Part shown: one piece after another, positions 19,237 through 27,368 of the stretch
Numbering within the stretch: position 1 is the stretch's first letter
Layout of the letters: every line of letters begins with the position of its first letter
DNA from: Bdellovibrionia bacterium
Lineage (GTDB): Bacteria > Bdellovibrionota > Bdellovibrionia > Bdellovibrionales > JAUICD01
Length of the DNA: 40,372 bases
Direction of reading: 5' to 3'
Assembly: GCA_030427965.1 (NCBI GenBank)
Contig: JAUICD010000030.1
Location: 1-40,372, forward strand
Notes under the pieces: model-generated
Told to the model about the DNA's origin: nothing
Seen by the model: the letters and a program-made list of their open reading frames with translations, nothing else
Databases searched by the model: none
Program-made: the position numbers and the translations under genes

Positions 19237-20730
19237 ATGTCAAAAAATGAGAATCCTTTTAAATCCTCACACTACACAGCTGTCGTAAGTGACTTCCACC
19301 TCTGTGAAGGGCAGGGAGAAGACAAAAGATCTCCTTATTGGAAGCGATATAAAACACCTGAATTCTTTTTTGATAGTGAGTTTCGAAACTTTTTAAGCCA
19401 TATCACAGAAGAAGCAAACGGAAAGCCTGTTGAGTTGGTCTTAAATGGAGACATTTTTGATTTTGATAGTTGTATGGTTTTGCCAGAAGATGCCCCATAC
19501 GGCATTTCATGGTTGGAGAAAAAACGCGGGCTTTATCCACAGGAGCCAAAATCAAGCTTTAAAATCCGAGCCATTCTTCGGGATCATGGAGAGTGGGTTA
19601 CAGCTTTACGAGAGTTTATCTTAAACGGAAACAAAGTGGTTTTCATTATTGGAAACCATGACCTTGAACTTCACTTTCCACTTGTCCAAAAAGACATCGT
19701 TGAATTTCTAGAACTGCCTGAAGATCTAAAAAGTCACATCCGTTTTTGTGCCTGGTTTTATATCAGCAATGGCGACACCCTCATTGAACACGGAAATCAA
19801 TATGACCCTTACTGTTTGGCTCATACACCCATCACACCTTTAATTAAAAAATTCAATCGTGTTGAAGTGCGCGTCCCCTTTGGAAACTTAGCCACACGCT
19901 ATATGATCAACGGAATGGGCTTTTTTAACCCCCATGTAGATTCCAACTATATTATGTCCGCCAAGCAATATATCCAATTCTTTTTAAAGTATGTTTGGAA
20001 AGCTCAACCTTTACTTTTACTAACATGGTTTTGGGGAGCTGCAGTGACACTCTTTCAAGCCTTTGTAGATCTATTAAGACCTGCCTTAAAAGATCCACTT
20101 ACAATTGAAGACCGAATTGAAGATATCGCATACAAATCCAATGCAACCCCCAGAATGGTGCGCGAAATGAAGGAGCTCGCAGTACACCCTGCGGCCTTTA
20201 ATCCAATATTGATTGCACAAGAGCTTTGGCTTGATCGAGCTATTATCGTCGGTGTTGTTTTCTTTTTAATTTTTCAAGTGTTTGCCTATATTAATTTGGT
20301 GTTTAATCTTTCACTTTTTTATATGTTTATACCTCTTGCTTTTTTTATACCGTTTTTTATCTTCTATTCAAAAGCATTCAAATCTATGGTTCACAAATAC
20401 AAAGAACCTGATGAGCGGATTTTGACTGTTACAAGTCAAATCACGAGAGTAAAAAGAATTGTATATGGTCATACTCATGTCTATCGCCATGAATACATTG
20501 GATCTGTAGAACATCTGAACTCCGGAACATGGTCCCCTGCTTTTTTAGATGTGGAATGCACCCAAGCATTTGGTGAAAAAACCTATGTTTGGCTCAAACC
20601 AGGAGAAAACAAAGAACGTACTGCTGAGTTAAGAGCTTTTGAAGAAGGCACATCAAAAATGTTGCATGGAAAAAGACGAAGTGTTGAGCGCGAAATGGAA
20701 GATGCAAGAGCCAGATACGAAGCCCTCTAG
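19237..20730 (+). CDS. Membrane-associated calcineurin-like metallophosphoesterase
   Basis: The 497-residue protein has all metal-binding motifs of the calcineurin-like superfamily: Asp19-x-His21 (VSDFHL), Asp72 (LNGDIFDF), Asn140-His141 (GNHD), His185 (EHGNQYD) and His412-x-His414 (GHTHV). Between His185 and the GHTH motif it has an unusual insertion with hydrophobic segments at about 256-280, 335-356 and 358-378. Catalytic and membrane parts are therefore interleaved. The core motifs resemble LpxH-type UDP-2,3-diacylglucosamine hydrolases and YbbF-like phosphoesterases, but LpxH is only ~240 residues, so the substrate is open; a lipid-linked phosphate is plausible. GAGGATCT precedes the ATG. 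Long inverted repeats lie on both sides of the gene, and the stop codon lies inside the right one. Confidence 0.85.
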   Translation: MSKNENPFKSSHYTAVVSDFHLCEGQGEDKRSPYWKRYKTPEFFFDSEFRNFLSHITEEANGKPVELVLNGDIFDFDSCMVLPEDAPYGISWLEKKRGLYPQEPKSSFKIRAILRDHGEWVTALREFILNGNKVVFIIGNHDLELHFPLVQKDIVEFLELPEDLKSHIRFCAWFYISNGDTLIEHGNQYDPYCLAHTPITPLIKKFNRVEVRVPFGNLATRYMINGMGFFNPHVDSNYIMSAKQYIQFFLKYVWKAQPLLLLTWFWGAAVTLFQAFVDLLRPALKDPLTIEDRIEDIAYKSNATPRMVREMKELAVHPAAFNPILIAQELWLDRAIIVGVVFFLIFQVFAYINLVFNLSLFYMFIPLAFFIPFFIFYSKAFKSMVHKYKEPDERILTVTSQITRVKRIVYGHTHVYRHEYIGSVEHLNSGTWSPAFLDVECTQAFGEKTYVWLKPGENKERTAELRAFEEGTSKMLHGKRRSVEREMEDARARYEAL

Positions 20731-20820
20731 GTGCCAGGCATATTCTGCGGATGCATGATGGCAAAAATGCCAAGTTGTTTTTTGCCATCATGCATCCGCA
20801 GAATATGCCTGGCACCTAGA
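20726..20820. repeat. Perfect 42-bp inverted repeat spanning two convergent stop codons
   Basis: Positions 20726-20767 are exactly complementary to 20779-20820, with an 11-base loop (20768-20778). The arms begin TCTAGGTGCCAGGCATATTC and end at an A5/T5 tract next to the loop. The TAG stops of the plus-strand phosphoesterase (20728-20730) and of the minus-strand 771-residue gene (20816-20818) are symmetrical parts of the arms. No U-tract lies outside the stem on either strand. The outer arm contains TGCC-A-GGCA, a small palindrome of the kind seen in REP-like elements. Confidence 0.95.
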
Positions 20821-23131
20821 AGTGATGGGTGAAGACTGTTGGGCTATCGGACTCTACAACCAAAACTCGTGTTGCAAACTTATGCCCAAACTCTGTTTCA
20901 ATAATCACGTTGTGAACACCAGGGTTGATGTTAAATGCAACAAACCCACCTCCAGAAACACCCCAGCTTGCACTTCGCATCACACGGCCTGACTCATCAA
21001 AGTAAACAATTCGTGACTCTTCAGTCATTGCGTTTTCTGGCAAGTGGACTCTAAAATTTGAATTGTATATTTGTCCCACCACAAAACTTGCTGTTGCACG
21101 GTTATTGATTTTTTCTTTACCTCGAAGTGCACTCACCCAACTCACTGAAACAAAAGGAATTGATATACTCTTTGTGTTTCTTGTTGCAATAACTCTTGCC
21201 GGATAATATCCAACCTGATGCGACCTTGCCTCAATACTAAGCGGATCATTTCCTCGAAAATACTTAATTCCCAAATACCCGCTTTCAGATGACACCACTT
21301 GATCTCCACCCATAAAACGAATATCAGCTTCAAGAGGCTGCCCAGTCATAGCATCAAATACATAAACTTCAGCTTTTTTCTTTTTGGCTCTTTCAATTTC
21401 AATGTGTGACACAAACCCTCTTCTGGTTTGAATCACTTTGGCCTGAAGATGACGCCCATTGATTCGCGCGCGAATCAGGTGAGTGCCCTGAGGAACATTC
21501 ACAAAAACAAACCGTCCATTAGAAAACGTTCCACTACTAGAGCGTTTTATATTGCCTTCATCATCTATATAGTAAGGCCTTGAAACCCCTCGAGTTGCAA
21601 TTTCAATCTCTGCACCCTCAAGAGACTTTCCTTCAGATGTAATCTCGCCCCAAATAATTCCTGTATCATGATCCAATTGTGAACCACTTGCTGCTTCAAT
21701 TTTTTCTATATATCTCGCACTTGGGATTTGTACCTTTGTACGCTCTTCTGAGCTTGAATAAAATAGCCCTTTCCAAAACGATCGACTTTTAATTTTAGCT
21801 AAAAAATTTGAACCCCGTAATAGATTCTCAATTGAGTAACGCCCTTTTTCATTAATTGTAGCGCCAATATTGAACTCATCTATTTCAATAGAGGCATCAA
21901 GTTCTGCTGAACCTGCTCCAGTCACACCTTCATCATATAAAGCAATTTCTCTAGAGTATCTGTCTTCAACTGGTGAGACATAAATGGAATAAAGTGCATT
22001 ATCAGGATCTTTTAAAATACTTTCTTTCAAATCAAAAAAAAGTGTTTCATGTAGACCAATCAGTTTTCCAGAGTGATCTCTTAGCTCCGCCACCAATAAA
22101 CCGCGTTCCGGAGATTCGACATCCATTTCATAAGTTCCATTTTGATGATCTATTGTCGCCTCTTCAGTTGGAGCTCCTGCTATATATCTAAAGATTCGTA
22201 AGTTCTCCGCCCCTCCAAGATGAGCCAACCCATCTGTTAAATTCACATAGCCATGAATTCGTGCCGAGCTTGGCCACGAATCTGTAAAACCAAGAACGGC
22301 ATCTGAGTCCCCCGAGCCCCTTCCCTTTGATGTATTCTCAGCAGTTCTCAAACGTTCATAAGACATATCACTTGGCTTACGTTTTGTTCTTTCGTTTTTT
22401 GCTTGGACAGGAACTGAGGCTTTAGGTCTTTTATTTTGAACCTCACTTGGAAGACCAACCCAAATATTACCAACCCATTTTTGTTTGGGCTTTTCTCGTG
22501 TGCCTGTTAGCATGGCCCCATGATCTGTACTTTTATCACCTAAGAATAATTCTCTTGCATCTCTGTCTGTTGAAGCCACTTCCATTTTATTTTGTGTTTG
22601 ATACTGAACCCACCTCTCAATAAAAGATGAATTCACTGGGGTACGAGTTAAACTTGAAACTTTTGCTGTGATTTTTTTAGGTTCATGAAGCATCACTGCT
22701 GGTTGGTTTTTTGAAGCAGCCTGGTCCGTCTTAAATAACGTCATCCCATTAAGTTGGCGAGTTTGAGGTCTCAGAGCTTTTAGTTCTTGAGAAACTATGA
22801 TCTGCCTTTCAAGCTCTTTGAACTCACGTGCTTGGTGAAGAGCATAAACATAAGCACCTGTGTTGAGCTCTTCAGTTCCAATCCAAAGCACACCCTTTGG
22901 CTTCTCAACAACTTGCTCTATCAAAGGCAAAATCCTCTCGTCCTGTAAAACTGCAAATGGTGGTGAGGACTCGGGAAGATTGATTTTCAAAGGTTCTATT
23001 TGAACTCGGAGCTGAAGTTCTTCGATGTCAGTCGGGAAAAAGAAAACAAAAAGATATAAAAGGACAAAAGCACAATCTGAAAGGATTATCCAAACTGAGG
23101 ATTTATCAAGATGTGTCGCCCTAGCTGCCAT
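20816..23131 (-). CDS. Large inner-membrane-anchored protein with beta-sandwich repeats
   Basis: I chose the ATG at 23131 because AAGGA then stands 5 bases upstream; the ATG at 23137 overlaps that Shine-Dalgarno. The 771-residue product has one N-terminal transmembrane helix (~12-33) and a large part predicted to be periplasmic. Residues ~60-300 are low in recognisable structure and basic. The rest looks like a series of carboxypeptidase-regulatory-like or Ig-like beta-sandwich units, e.g. IWGEITSEGKSLEGAEIEIA followed by FVFVNVPQGTHLIRARINGR, and VYVFDAMTGQPLEADIRFMG. No catalytic motif is visible. It may be the last gene of the ftsK-dap cluster. Function not recognised; an envelope-structural or adhesin-like role is inference. 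Confidence 0.8.
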   Translation of the reverse strand: MAARATHLDKSSVWIILSDCAFVLLYLFVFFFPTDIEELQLRVQIEPLKINLPESSPPFAVLQDERILPLIEQVVEKPKGVLWIGTEELNTGAYVYALHQAREFKELERQIIVSQELKALRPQTRQLNGMTLFKTDQAASKNQPAVMLHEPKKITAKVSSLTRTPVNSSFIERWVQYQTQNKMEVASTDRDARELFLGDKSTDHGAMLTGTREKPKQKWVGNIWVGLPSEVQNKRPKASVPVQAKNERTKRKPSDMSYERLRTAENTSKGRGSGDSDAVLGFTDSWPSSARIHGYVNLTDGLAHLGGAENLRIFRYIAGAPTEEATIDHQNGTYEMDVESPERGLLVAELRDHSGKLIGLHETLFFDLKESILKDPDNALYSIYVSPVEDRYSREIALYDEGVTGAGSAELDASIEIDEFNIGATINEKGRYSIENLLRGSNFLAKIKSRSFWKGLFYSSSEERTKVQIPSARYIEKIEAASGSQLDHDTGIIWGEITSEGKSLEGAEIEIATRGVSRPYYIDDEGNIKRSSSGTFSNGRFVFVNVPQGTHLIRARINGRHLQAKVIQTRRGFVSHIEIERAKKKKAEVYVFDAMTGQPLEADIRFMGGDQVVSSESGYLGIKYFRGNDPLSIEARSHQVGYYPARVIATRNTKSISIPFVSVSWVSALRGKEKINNRATASFVVGQIYNSNFRVHLPENAMTEESRIVYFDESGRVMRSASWGVSGGGFVAFNINPGVHNVIIETEFGHKFATRVLVVESDSPTVFTHHF

Positions 23132-23180
23132 GAACATCCTTGTGGTCGGCTTGGTAAGATTTGACTACTCTTTATTATGA

Positions 23181-23657
23181 TTAGAAGGGACGGAAGTCGT
23201 CAATTAGGTTACGATTTCGACTCGTCTTTAGAAGGTATTCATAAATTGAATCACCAATTCTTTTGGCTAGTTCAATATCTTCACCAAAATCCTCCCAGAC
23301 ACCCGGTTTAAGATCTCCGGGACCAAAGATTTTCCTCTTCGGTTTGCCACCAGAAACTCGCTTTTCAATATAAACATGGATCTTTAAATCATATGGCCTA
23401 CGATCACCCAAAATTAACACATGCACGCTTGCACGATAGACATCTCGGCCACCTCGATACGTCTTGGACATAACAGACGGATCAATGATACCAGAGAATA
23501 TTTCTCGACGGTTCTGACTGACTTTGTTGATTCCACCAGGGATTTTATTTTTAACAGCTTTTTGGATACGCCCAAGTGTATGCTTCACTTCAGGCACAAC
23601 GTATCCAGACGCACATCCAATCAATAAGAATGGGAGTAAAAATGTGACTACTTTCAT
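23181..23657 (-). CDS. Lipoprotein of unknown function
   Basis: The 158-residue product has a lipoprotein signal, LLIG-C15-ASG. A mixed alpha/beta domain with many basic residues follows and ends FRPF. Tyr/Arg-rich strands (YRGGRDVYRASVHVLILG, YDLKIHVYIEK) suggest a small beta-rich fold. No family is recognised. Its ATG directly follows the TAG stop of the transaldolase gene with no spacer, indicating coupled translation. Confidence 0.75.
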   Translation of the reverse strand: MKVVTFLLPFLLIGCASGYVVPEVKHTLGRIQKAVKNKIPGGINKVSQNRREIFSGIIDPSVMSKTYRGGRDVYRASVHVLILGDRRPYDLKIHVYIEKRVSGGKPKRKIFGPGDLKPGVWEDFGEDIELAKRIGDSIYEYLLKTSRNRNLIDDFRPF

Positions 23658-24308
23658 CTACTGAGTTTTTTGAGAAGCCTCATAGTCGCGCACAAAGGCT
23701 TCTATTCCACGATCTGTAAGCGGGTGCTTAGCCAGGTTTTGCATAACCTTAAACGGGATAGTCACAATATCTGCTCCAATTAGAGCTGAGTCCAAAATGT
23801 GAATAGGGTGACGGATGCTTGCAACTAAAGTTTCAGTTTTAAGCCCATAATTTGAATAGATCTGCTGTATCTGACCAACCATCTCTAGGCCTGGGGAAGA
23901 AATATCATCTAATCGTCCAACAAATGGAGAGACATATGAGGCCCCAGCTTTTGCAACCATCAAAGCCTGAATAGGATTAAAGACAAGTGTTACATTTGTC
24001 CGAATACCCTCAGCAGCCAGTTGACGCACAGCGATTAATCCATCTTCAGTCATAGGGATCTTAACAATTATGTTGTCATGAAGTTTGGCAAACTCCTTAC
24101 CTTCAGCGACCATTTTTTCAGCTTCAAGGCTCATGACCTCGGCATTTACTGGACCATTTACTTCCGCACAAATGTCTTTCAACACCTCAACATGATCTCG
24201 CCCTGTTTTTGCGACAAGACTTGGGTTGGTTGTAACGCCATCTACCCAACCTCTTCGATTGGCCATTCGGATCTCTTCAATATCTGCCGTGTCGATAAAG
24301 AACTTCAT
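23658..24308 (-). CDS. tal: TalC-type transaldolase / fructose-6-phosphate aldolase family protein
   Basis: The 216-residue TIM-barrel protein belongs to the small (TalC/FSA) subfamily. It starts [10 protein letters not shown], has the Schiff-base Lys83 in IIVKIPMT, and shows [33 protein letters not shown] and IRHP. The family transfers dihydroxyacetone units in the pentose phosphate pathway or cleaves fructose 6-phosphate; the sequence alone does not decide between these. AAGGAG stands before the ATG at 24308; the longer frame to 24332 is not conserved. It sits in the dap cluster. Confidence 0.93.
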   Translation of the reverse strand: MKFFIDTADIEEIRMANRRGWVDGVTTNPSLVAKTGRDHVEVLKDICAEVNGPVNAEVMSLEAEKMVAEGKEFAKLHDNIIVKIPMTEDGLIAVRQLAAEGIRTNVTLVFNPIQALMVAKAGASYVSPFVGRLDDISSPGLEMVGQIQQIYSNYGLKTETLVASIRHPIHILDSALIGADIVTIPFKVMQNLAKHPLTDRGIEAFVRDYEASQKTQ

Positions 24309-24344
24309 TCTATTCTCCTTTAAGGTGAACAATAGGTATGACTC

Positions 24345-24809
24345 TTAGTGTGAAAAATCAAGTAAGGTTTTCCCCTGAGCAACAAACTCGCCCCAAGGCC
24401 TCTGATCGAGCTGAGAGACGATCTCTGTAAGACTCTTCTTCAAAACAGGATGAATTGCGTCAGGCCAAAGCTCGCTTGAGGGTATTATCCAATGAGGCCA
24501 TAAATGAAAATTCGGATTGGGTAATGGCAATGAGGGCCGTAGCTCCACTATATCATCCACCAATAACAAAACACCTTCGACATCTAAAGTTTGAGAAAGT
24601 TCCGAAAAAAGAGTTCTCAACTCATCATAGGGCCGCCTTAGCTCTACAAGAATCACGATATTTAAACCCCGAGCCTCACTCAAAACACGAAATACAGATG
24701 AAACCTTTTTTATTTCACCGTACTCCTTGATAAGTACAAGTGATTCTTCTAGCCCACCCTTTAAGTCTTTTCCAACCGAGTGAAAACCAATCAATGCTTT
24801 ATGAGTCAC
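24345..24809 (-). CDS. HPPK (FolK)-like protein lacking the catalytic segment
   Basis: The 154-residue product aligns by eye with 6-hydroxymethyl-7,8-dihydropterin pyrophosphokinase. ALIGFHSVGKDLKGGLEESL matches the N-terminal ALGSNLGDR...L region, VSSVFRV matches VSSVYET, and the C-terminal LPLPNPNFHLWPHWIIPSSE matches the LPHPRLHERRFVLVPLAEI region. Between them the usual RWGPRxxDxDLL block with the two magnesium-binding aspartates is missing, replaced by LDVEGVLLLVDDIVELRP. The LGSN loop is also altered to IGFH. It is therefore unlikely to be an active FolK. The GTG start overlaps the dapB stop by 4 bases (GTGA). The HPPK relationship is inference from pattern; loss of the active site is what the sequence shows if the relationship holds. 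Confidence 0.65.
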   Translation of the reverse strand: MTHKALIGFHSVGKDLKGGLEESLVLIKEYGEIKKVSSVFRVLSEARGLNIVILVELRRPYDELRTLFSELSQTLDVEGVLLLVDDIVELRPSLPLPNPNFHLWPHWIIPSSELWPDAIHPVLKKSLTEIVSQLDQRPWGEFVAQGKTLLDFSH

Positions 24810-25486
24810 TTCGTGAGATTTTGCGATAAAATATCTCCCATTTTATAGAGCCCTGGTTTCTGTTGACCTATCCATAATGCCGCAAAAAGTGCACCTCGTG
24901 CAAACACACTTCTATTCAATGCTGTGTGTTCAATTTTGATTGTCTCTTCATCTCCCATAGCCCACACCTCATGAATGCCAAAAATCCCTCCACCACGAAT
25001 TGCAAGTGGTTCAGGAGCTTTTTTTCCAATACTTGCATTCAAGGCTTCTTGTAGAAATTTAGCTGTCCCACTTGGCGAGTCGATTTTTTTATTGTGATGA
25101 GCTTCAACAACTTGAAAGTCGTAGTCACGAATAGCGCTCAAACCCTCTAAAAGTTTTGCCATCACATTCACCCCTAAACTCATATTTGGTGCCCACAAAC
25201 ACGGAATTTTTCCACTTGCTCTTTCAAGTGCAAAAAAATCTGCCTCTGTTAAACCTGTTGTGCCACTAACAAAACCAATTTCGTTTTTTACACAAATTTC
25301 CAAGTTTTTTTGAAATGCCGCTTGGGCCGTAAAATCTATTGCAACCTGAACACCGCTCAATTGTTCTGACTTTAATTCATCACTTTTGTCACAGAACACA
25401 TCAATTGAAACACCCTTATTTTCTTTAGAAAGACGAGAGATCTCTTGTCCCATCTTCCCTTTGTGTCCAAAAAGAAGTGTTTTCAT
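24806..25486 (-). CDS. dapB: 4-hydroxy-tetrahydrodipicolinate reductase
   Basis: DapB reduces the DapA product with NAD(P)H in diaminopimelate/lysine synthesis. The 226-residue protein, slightly shorter than the ~270 of E. coli, has the nucleotide-binding FGHKGKMGQ, the VSGTTG loop, the catalytic EAHHNKKIDSPSGTA and the substrate site IRGGGIFGIHEV. The shortness comes from a compact N-terminal Rossmann part. ATG overlaps the dapA stop (ATGA). Confidence 0.95.
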   Translation of the reverse strand: MKTLLFGHKGKMGQEISRLSKENKGVSIDVFCDKSDELKSEQLSGVQVAIDFTAQAAFQKNLEICVKNEIGFVSGTTGLTEADFFALERASGKIPCLWAPNMSLGVNVMAKLLEGLSAIRDYDFQVVEAHHNKKIDSPSGTAKFLQEALNASIGKKAPEPLAIRGGGIFGIHEVWAMGDEETIKIEHTALNRSVFARGALFAALWIGQQKPGLYKMGDILSQNLTK

Positions 25487-26370
25487 TTTATCACTCCTAA
25501 TTTCTTGAGTGTTTGTGAAAATTTTTGTTTTCTCTCTCCATCAAGCGACACCATTGGAAGACGGAACTCGTCTGCTTCAAAAACTCCCGCTAAGCTCAAT
25601 GCTGTTTTCACTGGTATTGGATTGGTCTCAATGTTTAAGGCGTGAATTGTTTTCTCCAAGGTGTCCCAAAGGCTACGTGCCTTATGAACATCTCCTTGTT
25701 TATACGTTTCAAAAAACTCCACCGTTTCTTTAGGAGCAATATTTGATACAACCGAAATCACTCCATCTCCCCCAGCTTCTAAAAATAACTTGAGGGTATT
25801 ATCATCGCCAGTCAGATAAGTTAAATTGTCTCCGCATTTGTCCATCAACCTTCTGCCATGCTCAATATCCCCAGTTGCATCTTTGATCGAAACAATGTTC
25901 TTTACTTCGCTTAGCTCATAGATTGTTTCAGGACTGAGTCGCGTGATTGTTCTTGCTGGGACATCATACAAAATAATTGGTAAATCTGAAGCCGAAAGAG
26001 CAATACTTTTAAAGTGCTCCAACAATCCACTTTGAGGAGGCTTATTGTAATAGGGAACAACAACCAATGCTCCATCTGCACCCCACTCAAACGCTGCACG
26101 TGTTGCTGAAATAGATTTGTTTGTTGAATTTGATCCCGTTCCAATAACAATCGGAACTTGCCCTGAAACCTCAGACTTTACAATTTCAAACGCCTCATGA
26201 ATCTCTTTGTCTGTCATCGTAGGGCTTTCACCTGTTGTCCCCGCAACCACCAAACCATGCACTCCACCTTCTAGTTGAGTGCGAACCAGTGTTTTAAGTG
26301 ATGCCTGATCCACGCCCTTATCTTTAAAAGGGGTACATAGTGCCGTCCAAACTCCTTTAAACCCTTCCAC
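25483..26370 (-). CDS. dapA: 4-hydroxy-tetrahydrodipicolinate synthase
   Basis: DapA condenses pyruvate with aspartate semialdehyde. I place the start at GTG 26370, directly after the dapF stop (one base between) with GAGG upstream. It gives 295 residues beginning MEGFKGVWTALCTPF, the family length; the frame to 26433 lies inside dapF. Catalytic residues are visible: Thr45-Thr46 (AGTTGESP), Tyr135 (LYDVPAR), Arg140 and the Schiff-base Lys163 (SIKDATGD). Confidence 0.96.
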   Translation of the reverse strand: MEGFKGVWTALCTPFKDKGVDQASLKTLVRTQLEGGVHGLVVAGTTGESPTMTDKEIHEAFEIVKSEVSGQVPIVIGTGSNSTNKSISATRAAFEWGADGALVVVPYYNKPPQSGLLEHFKSIALSASDLPIILYDVPARTITRLSPETIYELSEVKNIVSIKDATGDIEHGRRLMDKCGDNLTYLTGDDNTLKLFLEAGGDGVISVVSNIAPKETVEFFETYKQGDVHKARSLWDTLEKTIHALNIETNPIPVKTALSLAGVFEADEFRLPMVSLDGERKQKFSQTLKKLGVIK

Positions 26371-26371
26371 C

Positions 26372-27181
26372 TTAAACCTCTTTTCCAAATTCAAATTCAC
26401 CCAAGTACGTTGCATCCCCAATAAGATCGGCAAAACTGTACCCTTTCCCTATTCGTACAGAAAGAAGACCTCCAGGGAAATTCAAATCAATTATTTCTTC
26501 ATAATTTTTTTCACCTTGGTCCGTCAAAAAAACCCCAGCAGCAACCGCACCAGTTCCACACGCAAGAGTGATGTCTTCAACACCTCTTTCATAAGATTTA
26601 GCATCCCCATTTTTCCAAACAAATGTGACATTTGTTCCCCTTGGAAAAAAAGCGGCCTGATTGCGAATCTCCTTGCCAATTTCAACCAGTTTTTCTTCTT
26701 TACCCTCGCCCCAAACAACAAAATGAGGAACTCCCGTATCCACCGACAATCCCTGATACATTTCTTCACCAATCTGAATACTCTTTTTTTGAATTTGGGT
26801 TGGCGTCGTTAGACGAACTGTAACCCGATCCTCGACTTCTCCAAAAACAATACCTGCATCTGTCTTCAGTGAAACTCTTTTCCCTGCAAGTTTATTGTCA
26901 AAGGCAAAGCGAGCCGCACATCTAGAGGCATTTCCACACATTTCTGGACGACTCCCGTCTGAGTTATAAAATTCCCACTCGATATCTGCTTCAGTTCCTT
27001 TTTTTAAAAATAACACTCCATCAGCGCCTGGTCCGAATTCACTTGAAGCCATGTATTTGGCAATTTTTGACCTCTCTTGCTTACCAAAAACAGCTTCGAT
27101 CTGCTGATTTGTCTCTGAAGATTCATTCACAATTAGAAAACTGTTTCCAGCCCCAGACATTTTGGTCGCCTTAATCGTCAT
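26372..27181 (-). CDS. dapF: Diaminopimelate epimerase
   Basis: DapF converts LL- to meso-diaminopimelate for peptidoglycan and lysine. From ATG 27181 the protein has 269 residues and starts MTIKATKMSGAGNSF. Both active-site cysteines are present: Cys82 (EMCGNASRCAARF) and Cys208 (TLACGTGAVAAG). The start lies inside the end of the preceding lipoprotein gene, in a GACGAT hexanucleotide repeat that also supplies a second ATG at 27187. The frame extending to 27283 is not part of the family. Confidence 0.95.
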   Translation of the reverse strand: MTIKATKMSGAGNSFLIVNESSETNQQIEAVFGKQERSKIAKYMASSEFGPGADGVLFLKKGTEADIEWEFYNSDGSRPEMCGNASRCAARFAFDNKLAGKRVSLKTDAGIVFGEVEDRVTVRLTTPTQIQKKSIQIGEEMYQGLSVDTGVPHFVVWGEGKEEKLVEIGKEIRNQAAFFPRGTNVTFVWKNGDAKSYERGVEDITLACGTGAVAAGVFLTDQGEKNYEEIIDLNFPGGLLSVRIGKGYSFADLIGDATYLGEFEFGKEV

Positions 27182-27368
27182 CGTCATCGTCTTCTTTTTT
27201 TTGTTTTCTATTGTATTTTCGTTTGCTTTTGGGAAGCTCAAGTTCTTCGACAGCTCTTCTATAAGAGGGTTTTCCTCTTCCAATTTCAGAAGGTGTCCCT
27301 GGAGGAATTGGATCTCCTTTCACGCCGCACCCAACAACAAAAAGCAAAATAAGCCAACGCGCTTTCAA
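27171..27368 (-). CDS. lptM: LptM (YifL)-like small lipoprotein
   Basis: A 65-residue lipoprotein: signal LILLFVVG then C14-GVKGDPIPP, very like the CGLKGPLYFPP start of E. coli LptM, the lipoprotein that helps the LptDE lipopolysaccharide translocon mature. As in E. coli, the gene lies directly upstream of dapF, which strengthens the assignment. The C-terminus is charged and ends in six aspartates encoded by GAC/GAT repeats. The start is TTG at 27368, the base after the TAG of the TPR gene, with GGAG 8 bases before it. It overlaps dapF by 11 bases. The LPS-related role is inferred from the motif and synteny. Confidence 0.72.
   Translation of the reverse strand: MKARWLILLFVVGCGVKGDPIPPGTPSEIGRGKPSYRRAVEELELPKSKRKYNRKQKKEDDDDDD

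Noticed and set aside
20726..20820. Reading the 42-bp inverted repeat as a normal intrinsic terminator
   Set aside because: The T-tract lies next to the loop inside the stem; outside the stem neither strand has a U-run.
24806..24809. Sequencing error or frameshift as the reason for the missing FolK active site
   Set aside because: The frame is open throughout, both ends keep family-like sequence in the same frame, and the start overlaps dapB normally.
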